A DNA stretch of 5,522 nucleotides. Source: Microbacterium sp. (GTDB lineage Bacteria > Actinomycetota > Actinomycetes > Actinomycetales > Microbacteriaceae). The translations under genes and the position numbers were made by a program. This document shows positions 1-5,418 of this stretch, one piece after another. The stretch is from positions 1 through 5,522 of the forward strand of contig DQHP01000095.1 of assembly GCA_003524435.1 (NCBI GenBank), read 5' to 3'. The first letter of the stretch is position 1, and every line of letters starts with the position of its first letter. The notes below the pieces were generated by a model. The model searched no databases, was not told the origin of the DNA, and worked only from the letters and a program-made list of their open reading frames with translations.

Positions 1-165
1 GAGGTCCACGGCGCGGTCGCCGGCGGTGCCGAGGTTGAACACCTCGGCACCGCCGGCCATCAGCTCGGGCGCCAGCAGCGCCACGTACCCGTCCCCGAAA
101 GATCGGTGGTCGGCGCGGTCGCGCCCAGCATCCGTGATGGAGTCGCCGATGAAACTCAGCCGCAT
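1..165 (-). CDS. SGNH/GDSL hydrolase, probable carbohydrate acetylesterase (N-terminal 55 residues; runs off left edge)
   Basis: The reading frame from the ATG at 165-163 gives 55 residues and is open to the window edge. Residues 5-15 read FIGDSITDAGR, the SGNH block I, with Ser9 as predicted nucleophile. Residues 44-55 (NLGTAGDRAVDL) match block II, with the oxyanion-hole glycine near Gly46; the family more often has N-x-G-x-S-G-N there. The opening GDSIT-D-x-GR, then GDGYV and a short loop to block II, recalls the SGNH esterases typified by Geobacillus xylan acetylesterase Axe2 (from memory, not aligned). No signal peptide is visible, so it is probably cytoplasmic. A GGGAAG ribosome site lies 7 nt upstream of this ATG. 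The start overlaps the end of the upstream beta-helix gene by 10 bp, so the two are probably co-transcribed and translationally coupled. The class is fairly sure. The substrate is inferred from context only. The catalytic Asp-His block III is outside the window. Confidence 0.85.
   Translation of the reverse strand, partial: MRLSFIGDSITDAGRDRADHRSFGDGYVALLAPELMAGGAEVFNLGTAGDRAVDL
19..57. repeat. Perfect 17-bp inverted repeat with 5-nt loop inside the SGNH hydrolase gene
   Basis: The left arm at 19-35 (GCCGGCGGTGCCGAGGT) is the exact reverse complement of the right arm at 41-57. The loop is TGAAC at 36-40. The pairing stops at 18/58 (C opposite C). On the mRNA this would be a very GC-rich 17-bp hairpin with loop GUUCA, covering codons 37-49 (AGGAEVFNLGTAG), which include the block II glycine region. 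Neither flank carries a T tract, so it is not a canonical intrinsic terminator. It could be an mRNA-stability or processing hairpin, a chance product of codon choice, or a protein-binding site. The structure is certain, the function unknown. Confidence 0.9.
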
Positions 166-3100
166 CGCTGCACTTCCCACTTCTCCTTCTTCAGCTTCGG
201 TCGAACCGACGTCTTCACCGTCGTCGTAGCCTCCTGATAGGTCACTGTCAGCGTCTGGTGCGGACGCACCTTTCCGCTGTCGAAGCCCCTCACCATATCG
301 GCCGTGACCTCCTGCTGCGTGACGCGACCGTCGCTCCAGGTGGCATCCAGCAACATACCCGTCACATCGAGCGGCTCACCACGCAGATACCGGGTTTTCG
401 GATCAGCGTCCTTCGACCAGCAGATCGACACCACCTCGGCATCCGACGGGGCGGGACGCACCGCGAACGTGTTGGTCTTGCCGTAGTGGTACAGGTTGAA
501 GAACCCCTCGGCGCCGATGCGCAGATTCTCGCGCGCATCCAGCACGTTCCACACGGTCTCGCCATCCACGCGCAGCACGACGCGAGTGGCGCCACTCTCG
601 TCGATCGCCCCGACCTCGATGAGGTGCGTGCTCTCGGGCTGGATGACAGTGTTCGGGATGATGTCGAGCATCGTCTGCCCTGGCGTCCAGCTCTGGAACT
701 CGATCACGTCCTCCTTGATGGTGAAGAGGTATCCGGTGTTCGAGTTCTGCCAGGCCGGGATGCCGGTCTGATCCGAGCGCACCTGGAAGCCGTACCAGCC
801 GCCGTCGAACTTGCCGAAGTCTGCCTCGACCTGCAGCAACGTCGAGCCGAACTTCGCGGCCTTGTACCCGAACACGCCCTGCTCGCTCAGCTTCACGCCG
901 TTCTCGTCGACGGTGATCCCGTTCGCAACGCTCCAGTTCGCGGCATCCGTCAGTTGCTCGTTCAGCCGCAGCGTCGGGTACTCGGCATCCGTGACCGTCA
1001 CGGTGACCTGCGCGGTCAGCGTCGGGTCGGCGACGGATGCCGCGTTGACGGTCGTCGTCCCCTCGCCGACGCCGACGATACGGCCGTCGACGACGGTCGC
1101 GATCCTCGGATCGGCGCTCGTCCAGCTCACGCGAGTGTCGCTGGCATCCTCCGGAGCGGTGGTCGCCTTCACCGTGTGCCGCTCACCCGTGTTCAACGCG
1201 ACGTTCTCGGCATCGAGCACGACGCCGGTCACCGGCACATCCGACAGCGAGAACCCGATGTTGTCGAGGTCGAGGGTCTTGAAGCCTTCAACGTAGAACC
1301 CGACGCGACCCGGGGCTCCGGGTGCGGGGTCCTTGCCCTCGAGCGACACCTGGCCGTTGGCGACGATGCGGATCGTGCCGTCCTGCACGGCGATGCGCAC
1401 GTGCGAGGTCTCGCCGTTCGGCAGTCCCTCACCGGCGGGCAGCACCTTCTCGGCGACGATCTGCCAGTTACTGTCGAAGATGCTCCAGGTGGGGCCGGCC
1501 TCGGCGTTGCGGTAGCGGATGTACCCGCCGCCGTTCTGGTTGCGGTTGTAGATGAGCAGGTCGGACTTCACGTCCTCGCCCGCGGGCGGCGTGACGTCGA
1601 AGTCGAGCACGAACTGGCTGAAGTCGCGCGGGAGCAGCGAGTTCGCGCCGTTCGCGATGCGGTAGACCTTGTTGCCGTCTGCATCGACCTGGATGCTGCG
1701 GTTCGGGTCGGTTGGCCAGCCGTTAGCTCCCGACTCGAAATCGGTGAAGTGCAGCACGCCGTCGCCCTCCGAGACGATCACCTCGATGGTGGCCATCTTG
1801 GTGGCATCCGACTTCGCCGTCGCCGTGATGGTCGTGGTTCCCGGGCCGATGCCGAGCACGATGCCCTTGTCGTTCACGGTCACGACCGAGTCGTCGGCCG
1901 ACGTGTACGCAATCGCAGCATCCGCGGCGTTCCACGGCAGCGGCACCGCCTGCAGCCGAACCTCGTCGCCGGCGTCCAGCAGCAGCTGGTCACTATTAAA
2001 GGCGACGCCGTCGAGCCCGATGCTCTCCGGCGATTGCGAATGGCCGACGTGGCCCTGCAGACCGATCTGGTCGAACGCGATGGCCTCGAACCCGGGAATC
2101 TTCGTGAACACCTCGGAGTCGGCTTTGAGCGTGTAGTCGCCGTTCGCCGCGTCAACGAACCCGGGATCGGCGTTGGCGACCATGTTGACGCCGTAGTTCA
2201 GCAAGTTCTTGCCGTCCTTCGCACCCTGGTCGTTGATTCCGGCGATCGGCTTGCGGTTCGGGTTCCAGACGACGTTCTTCGCGAACGTGCTGTTGTTCGG
2301 GTAGTAGTGGTTGTCATCGAAGAAGTGCTCGAGCTCGGGGTACTTCTCGAGGTACGGCGTGCCAACGAAGTCGTTGTTCTCCTCGAAGACGCGCTCCCAC
2401 TCTGGCATGTAAGACTGGTCGACGACGTTGCCCTCCTGGTCGCCCATCCACTGCTCGTAGTTGTCGTACGGGGCGAAGGCGTCGACGAAGACGTTGTTCG
2501 TCGCGTTGATGTAGTCGGCCGAGCCGCTCTTGATTGCGGCGTTGCCCATGTTGACGAACACGTTCTTCTCGATCGTGAGGTCCCACGTGAAGTTGTCGGC
2601 GTAGATGCCCTCGACGCCGGCCATGCCCACGCCGATGTCGTGGAAGTGGTTCTCACGGAAGACGTGTCCGCGCTGCTGCGGGGTCATGCCGGAGTTCATG
2701 TAGATCGCGCCGAGGTCGTTGAACATCTTGCAGACGTCGTACACCTCGTTGCGCTCGAAGAGGTGATCGTTGCCGTGCACGATGATGCCGGGGTGCGGGG
2801 CGTCGTGGATCTTGTTGTTCTTCGCGACGTTGCCGACGCCGTCGAACATCACGCCCGGGTTATACGCCTTGTGGTAGTACGCGAAGTCGGCGATCTCGGA
2901 GTTCTCGACACGGTTGCGGCCCGGCTCGAGGGTCTTCTTGTCGCCGCCCTGCAGCACGACGCCGACGCCGCCGACATGCGTGATGCGCGAGTCGGTGACG
3001 GCGTGGTCGCGGCCGCCGCGGTTGATCGGGATGCCGTCGTAGGTGTACCGGCCTGGGGAGTTGATCAGCACGCCGCCGTCCGTGAAGTTGCGGATGTCGG

Positions 3101-4217
3101 CATGCGAAATTGTCACGTTCGACCCACCCAGGATGACGGCTGCGGTTGCCCGGCCGTACTCCATCACGACGTCGTCGATGGTGATGTGCGAGGCGTCTTC
3201 TGCGCGGATCATCGGCTCGTTCAATGTGGTGACAGTGACGTCACCGCGGCCTTCGGTGAACGCGGCGTTCGGGATCAGGTACAGCTTTCCGGCGTCGCGG
3301 TCGATGTAGTACTCGCCGGGGGCGTCAAGCTCTTCGAGCAGGTTCTGCGCGAAGTGGAAGTCGGGGAACCAGCTCTTCATGATCCCGGACATCTCGCCGT
3401 AGCGCAGCGTGATGGTCTTGGCTTCGGTGTCGATCTTCTCGATCTTGTTGTACGACCACTCCCAGCTGTAGCCGAAGATGCCGTCGAGCCAAACGTCGGA
3501 GGCCTCGGTCCAGTACTTGGGGCGGTCGTAGTTGTAGCTGAACGTGCCGCCGCGCTCCTGCAGATCGGCGTCCTTGCGGGTGGGGCCGGGGTCGATGATG
3601 TCGCCCATCTGCACGGTCGGTGAAGATGCCTCGGCGTTGGGCCAACGCGCGAGGGTCATGCCCTGCCCCTCGACGAACAGCTCCATCGGCGGGGTCTCGC
3701 TGACGTCGTTGGCCATCCAGTAACCGTGCCTGCTGAGCTGCCCGTAGTCGGCGAGCCCCATGTCCATGAGGTCGATCTCGAGCACCTTGTCGTGTGCGGA
3801 CTTCTCGATGATTCGGTCGGTTACAGCGGCATCCGTGACGGCGGTGAACTCGTCGCGCGGCAGATCCATGCCGCCCGAAAGGGTGGCCGTCTCTCCCGGG
3901 TACGACCGGTATTCGATCGGGTTCTCGGCGGTGCCGGAATCCTCCTTGCCGAGCAGGAACGACGAGCTGCGACTGTACTCGCCCTCGCGCAGGTACACCG
4001 TCATACCCTCCGACAAGCCGGCGCCGGCCTTGACCTGTCGGATGCGGTCGCGCGCTCCTTCAAGCGTGGCCAGTGGCGCGTCGATCGTGCCCGCTGCGCT
4101 GTCATCACCGCCCGGTGCCACGTAGAGAGCCGGGCCATCTGCAGCCGATGCCGGCGCGACAGCAATCGCCGAGCCGATCATCGCCGCGAGGGCGATCGTT
4201 GCCAGTGCACGCTTCAT
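156..4217 (-). CDS. Secreted multi-domain right-handed parallel beta-helix protein, putative polysaccharide-active enzyme (GH141-like), with Ig-like and jelly-roll modules
   Basis: The product has 1353 residues. Residues 1-25 form a Sec signal peptide (MKR, a hydrophobic core, and cleavage after APASA). The mature start LYVAPGGDDSAAGT-x-D-x-P-x-x-TLE is the typical first turn of secreted beta-helix carbohydrate enzymes. Residues 68-120 continue the helix. Residues about 120-325 are an insertion containing MELFVEGQGMTLARWPN and a GEYYIDRDAGKLYLIP motif. Residues about 330-690 are rungs of helix rich in Asn, Asp and His, closing with DPGFVDAANGDYTLK. This order resembles GH141-type proteins, a family known to include an alpha-L-fucosidase and a xylanase; the assignment is from memory, so the substrate is open. 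The tail has Big_2-like domains at 733-816 and 994-1076, ConA/LamG-like jelly rolls at 821-990 and 1080-1255, and a Big_3-like domain at 1260-1338. There is no LPxTG motif, SLH domain or C-terminal membrane segment, so it is probably released or held by glycan binding. The ATG has a GGAG site 5 nt upstream. Confidence 0.9.
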   Translation of the reverse strand: MKRALATIALAAMIGSAIAVAPASAADGPALYVAPGGDDSAAGTIDAPLATLEGARDRIRQVKAGAGLSEGMTVYLREGEYSRSSSFLLGKEDSGTAENPIEYRSYPGETATLSGGMDLPRDEFTAVTDAAVTDRIIEKSAHDKVLEIDLMDMGLADYGQLSRHGYWMANDVSETPPMELFVEGQGMTLARWPNAEASSPTVQMGDIIDPGPTRKDADLQERGGTFSYNYDRPKYWTEASDVWLDGIFGYSWEWSYNKIEKIDTEAKTITLRYGEMSGIMKSWFPDFHFAQNLLEELDAPGEYYIDRDAGKLYLIPNAAFTEGRGDVTVTTLNEPMIRAEDASHITIDDVVMEYGRATAAVILGGSNVTISHADIRNFTDGGVLINSPGRYTYDGIPINRGGRDHAVTDSRITHVGGVGVVLQGGDKKTLEPGRNRVENSEIADFAYYHKAYNPGVMFDGVGNVAKNNKIHDAPHPGIIVHGNDHLFERNEVYDVCKMFNDLGAIYMNSGMTPQQRGHVFRENHFHDIGVGMAGVEGIYADNFTWDLTIEKNVFVNMGNAAIKSGSADYINATNNVFVDAFAPYDNYEQWMGDQEGNVVDQSYMPEWERVFEENNDFVGTPYLEKYPELEHFFDDNHYYPNNSTFAKNVVWNPNRKPIAGINDQGAKDGKNLLNYGVNMVANADPGFVDAANGDYTLKADSEVFTKIPGFEAIAFDQIGLQGHVGHSQSPESIGLDGVAFNSDQLLLDAGDEVRLQAVPLPWNAADAAIAYTSADDSVVTVNDKGIVLGIGPGTTTITATAKSDATKMATIEVIVSEGDGVLHFTDFESGANGWPTDPNRSIQVDADGNKVYRIANGANSLLPRDFSQFVLDFDVTPPAGEDVKSDLLIYNRNQNGGGYIRYRNAEAGPTWSIFDSNWQIVAEKVLPAGEGLPNGETSHVRIAVQDGTIRIVANGQVSLEGKDPAPGAPGRVGFYVEGFKTLDLDNIGFSLSDVPVTGVVLDAENVALNTGERHTVKATTAPEDASDTRVSWTSADPRIATVVDGRIVGVGEGTTTVNAASVADPTLTAQVTVTVTDAEYPTLRLNEQLTDAANWSVANGITVDENGVKLSEQGVFGYKAAKFGSTLLQVEADFGKFDGGWYGFQVRSDQTGIPAWQNSNTGYLFTIKEDVIEFQSWTPGQTMLDIIPNTVIQPESTHLIEVGAIDESGATRVVLRVDGETVWNVLDARENLRIGAEGFFNLYHYGKTNTFAVRPAPSDAEVVSICWSKDADPKTRYLRGEPLDVTGMLLDATWSDGRVTQQEVTADMVRGFDSGKVRPHQTLTVTYQEATTTVKTSVRPKLKKEKWEVQRCG
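173..178 (-). promoter_or_regulatory. Ribosome binding site of the SGNH hydrolase gene, inside the upstream coding sequence
   Basis: On the minus strand GGGAAG ends 7 nt before the ATG at 165. It lies within the last codons of the beta-helix gene. An additional AAGGAG sits further upstream, about 17 nt from the ATG, which is too far for ideal spacing. Together with the 10-bp gene overlap this supports the chosen start and re-initiation by ribosomes finishing the upstream gene. Confidence 0.55.
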
Positions 4218-4221
4218 TGCG

Positions 4222-4226
4222 TCTCC
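4222..4226 (-). promoter_or_regulatory. Ribosome binding site of the beta-helix gene (with a second Shine-Dalgarno-like motif upstream)
   Basis: On the minus strand GGAGA precedes the ATG at 4217 by 4 nt (GGAG by 5 nt). A second, stronger match, AGGAGA at 4233-4238, is 15 nt from the ATG, longer than ideal. The site nearest the ATG fixes the start, in agreement with the signal peptide beginning MKR. Confidence 0.6.
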
Positions 4227-4262
4227 GATTGTTCTCCTGTGGATGCGGATATCGCCCGCGAC

Positions 4263-4279
4263 GGTCGAGTCGAACGACC
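4263..4279. repeat. Inverted repeat GGTCG-N7-CGACC just downstream of the proximal leftward promoter
   Basis: The arms GGTCG (4263-4267) and CGACC (4275-4279) flank AGTCGAA. The repeat starts about where transcription from the -10 box at 4287-4292 should begin. It could therefore be an operator at the start site or a small hairpin at the 5' end of the beta-helix transcript. Five-bp arms arise often by chance in GC-rich DNA, so this is tentative. Confidence 0.3.
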
Positions 4280-4286
4280 ATAGGTG

Positions 4287-4315
4287 AGCCTACTCAATCG
4301 ATAATCGCTAATCAA
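4287..4315 (-). promoter_or_regulatory. Candidate promoter P2 (proximal) of the beta-helix/esterase operon
   Basis: On the minus strand a TTGATT -35 box (4315-4310) is followed after exactly 17 bp by TAGGCT (4292-4287), which fits the actinobacterial TANNNT -10 pattern. Transcription should start near 4280, giving a leader of roughly 60 nt. Two ATCGAT hexamers lie inside and beside it. Confidence 0.45.
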
Positions 4316-4323
4316 CCATCGAT
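4297..4323. repeat. Two ATCGAT hexamers 21 bp apart around the P2 -35 box
   Basis: ATCGAT occurs at 4297-4302 and 4318-4323, with starts 21 bp apart, equal to two helical turns. One lies in the P2 spacer and one just upstream of its -35 box. This placement would suit a dimeric regulator, but the flanking bases are not alike and the hexamer is short, so chance is possible. Confidence 0.25.
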
Positions 4324-4342
4324 CCGAACCTATTTTGCACGC

Positions 4343-4371
4343 ATTCTACAAATTTTCCCAGCTTCCCTCAA
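4343..4371 (-). promoter_or_regulatory. Candidate promoter P1 (distal) of the beta-helix/esterase operon
   Basis: On the minus strand TTGAGG (4371-4366) is followed after 17 bp by TAGAAT (4348-4343), five of six bases of the consensus -10 box. The site lies in the AT-rich core. Transcription from it would start near 4336, giving a leader of roughly 120 nt that passes through P2. It is the best -10 match seen in the gap. Confidence 0.5.
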
Positions 4372-4394
4372 TTTATCTCGTTACGGAAAAGTGA

Positions 4395-4408
4395 TCAACT
4401 TGAGTTGA
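4395..4408. promoter_or_regulatory. Candidate operator, inverted repeat TCAACT-TG-AGTTGA
   Basis: The 6-bp arms TCAACT (4395-4400) and AGTTGA (4403-4408) are perfect complements around a 2-bp centre. The repeat lies upstream of leftward P1 and about 90 bp upstream of the permease start, a fitting place for a regulator of both operons. A TTGACG -35-like hexamer (4405-4410) overlaps its right arm, though no good -10 box follows. No regulator gene is in the window to match it with. Confidence 0.4.
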
Positions 4409-4448
4409 CGCAGGCGCCCATCATTGGAAACACTGGAATCTCTCGTAA

Positions 4449-4472
4449 CAACAGGCACCGGTCCTGCTGTTG
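4449..4472 (+). repeat. Inverted repeat CAACAG-N12-CTGTTG in the probable permease leader
   Basis: The arms CAACAG (4449-4454) and CTGTTG (4467-4472) are perfect. The 12-bp middle contains the palindrome ACCGGT (4457-4462). The repeat ends 11 nt before the permease ribosome site. If transcribed it could fold into a leader hairpin; as DNA it could be a second operator. No T tract follows, so it is not a terminator. Confidence 0.35.
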
Positions 4473-4483
4473 CCCCGAAGGCC

Positions 4484-4488
4484 AAGGA
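4484..4488 (+). promoter_or_regulatory. Ribosome binding site of the first ABC permease gene
   Basis: AAGGA is separated by 9 nt from the ATG at 4498. This decides the start: the same frame is open from a TTG at 4405, but that codon has no ribosome site and lies inside the TCAACTTGAGTTGA repeat, and the extra 31 residues look non-protein-like. Confidence 0.6.
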
Positions 4489-4497
4489 CGTCCATAC

Positions 4498-5418
4498 ATG
4501 ACACTTTCCCTCAAAACATCACACGCAGACCCGCCAACGCGACCCCGGCGGCTGTCCGACGGGATGTTCGCTCTTCTGCTCACCGCGCCCGGGCTCGCGT
4601 TGCTGGCCGCCGTGGTGGTCTACCCGCTGGTCACCGCCCTGATCACCGCGTTCTTCAAGCAGAGCCTCGTGGAACCCGGCCGCGAGTTCGTCGGGCTGGA
4701 CAACATCATCGATGTGCTCACCAGCGACTTCACCCAGCTGCTCACCCAGACGGTCGTCTTCACACTGGGCACGACCATCGCACCGTTCGTGATCGGCTTC
4801 GGACTCGCCCTGGCCTTGAACACGCGGATCCCCGGCGCGAAGGCCCTGCGCGGGATCATGCTCATCCCCTGGCTGATCCCCGGCGTGGTGATCTCGTTCC
4901 TGTGGATGTGGATCTTCAACGCCAACTACGGCGTGATGAACGCCCTGCTGCAGTCGATCGGACTCATCGACGACCCGCAGGCATGGCTCGCTAATCCGAC
5001 CACCGCGATGATCGCGGTCATCGTCGCCAAGACCTGGCAGTCGTTCCCCTGGATGATGGTCATGCTGCTCGCCGGCCTGCAGACCGTGCCACCCGAGCTG
5101 CACGAGGCAGCTGAGATCGACGGCGCCAGCACCGTGCGCCGCTTCTTCTCGATCACCGTCCCGCAGATGAGCGGCATCATCGGCCTGGTGATCCTGCTGG
5201 AGTTCATCTGGAACTTCCAGCACTTCGACATCATCTACGTGCTCACCGGCGGTGGCCCGGCCGGTTCCACGCAGACGTTCGCGACCGCTGTCTACGAAAC
5301 CGCATTCACCGGGTTCGACCTGGGTCGGGCCGGCGCCCTCGGACTGCTGTGGATGGTTCTACTGATGGGCCTGGTCGTCGTGTACGTCAGGTTCTCCGAG
5401 AAGGGAGAGAAGCGATGA
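4498..5418 (+). CDS. Carbohydrate ABC transporter permease, MalF/UgpA type (CUT1 family)
   Basis: This inner-membrane subunit of a sugar importer forms, with a second permease, the channel that a substrate-binding protein feeds and an ATPase drives. The 306 residues are normal length for the family. Six hydrophobic segments are visible at about 23-50, 87-108, 119-141, 166-190, 224-244 and 272-297. The cytoplasmic EAA loop that docks the ATPase is at 203-222 (EAAEIDGA, then ITVP). The family motif LTGGGPAGST-x-T is at 249-260. The short charged N-terminus before the first segment agrees with the ATG chosen. It is the first gene after the divergent gap and overlaps the next gene by ATGA, so an operon is very likely. 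Usually a binding-protein gene precedes the permeases; here none does, so it must lie downstream or elsewhere. The sugar cannot be read from the sequence; the neighbouring glycan enzymes suggest a polysaccharide fragment. Confidence 0.93.
   Translation: MTLSLKTSHADPPTRPRRLSDGMFALLLTAPGLALLAAVVVYPLVTALITAFFKQSLVEPGREFVGLDNIIDVLTSDFTQLLTQTVVFTLGTTIAPFVIGFGLALALNTRIPGAKALRGIMLIPWLIPGVVISFLWMWIFNANYGVMNALLQSIGLIDDPQAWLANPTTAMIAVIVAKTWQSFPWMMVMLLAGLQTVPPELHEAAEIDGASTVRRFFSITVPQMSGIIGLVILLEFIWNFQHFDIIYVLTGGGPAGSTQTFATAVYETAFTGFDLGRAGALGLLWMVLLMGLVVVYVRFSEKGEKR
5403..5407 (+). promoter_or_regulatory. Ribosome binding site of the second permease gene
   Basis: GGGAG lies in the last codons of the first permease gene, 7 nt before the ATG at 5415. 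This supports translational coupling of the two transporter genes. Confidence 0.6.

Larger units (their letters stand above)
4218..4497. other. Divergent intergenic regulatory region, 280 bp, no gene
   Basis: This gap separates the leftward beta-helix/esterase operon from the rightward transporter operon. Its core (4311-4400) is about 40% G+C by hand count, against a clearly GC-rich surrounding. It holds two leftward promoter candidates and several inverted repeats, listed separately. No open frame of protein-like composition and no tRNA-like structure was seen. A shared region of this kind would allow one regulator to control both directions. Confidence 0.8.

Noticed and set aside
19..57. 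Intrinsic terminator at the long inverted repeat
   Set aside because: No T-rich tract follows on either strand, and it lies within the start of a coding sequence that stays open.
1308..1323. Inverted repeat ACCCGG-GGCT-CCGGGT in the beta-helix gene
   Set aside because: It codes for a Pro/Gly/Ala loop (PAPGAPG); short GC arms are expected there by chance.
3235..3244. Perfect palindrome GTGACGTCAC
   Set aside because: A 10-bp palindrome inside coding sequence for alternating Val/Thr strands; nothing else supports a site there.
258..3623. A 1121-codon open frame on the plus strand opposite the beta-helix gene
   Set aside because: It is an antisense shadow of GC-rich codons: the product is a monotonous mix of Val, Asp, Arg, Leu and His with no domain, signal or membrane pattern, while the minus-strand frame has a signal peptide and clear domains.
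4405..4451. Rightward promoter candidates TTGACG-N18-AACACT and TTGGAA-N16-TAACAA
   Set aside because: The -10 hexamers match the consensus at only about three positions, so neither is supported enough to list as a feature.
4405..4497. N-terminal extension of the permease from a TTG codon at 4405
   Set aside because: There is no ribosome site before it, it lies in an inverted repeat, and it would add a Cys/Arg-rich segment atypical of the family; the ATG at 4498 has AAGGA at good spacing.
4519..5234. Minus-strand open frames opposite the permease gene
   Set aside because: They are shadows of the permease codons, with Asp/Gln/His-rich or scrambled composition and no features of their own.
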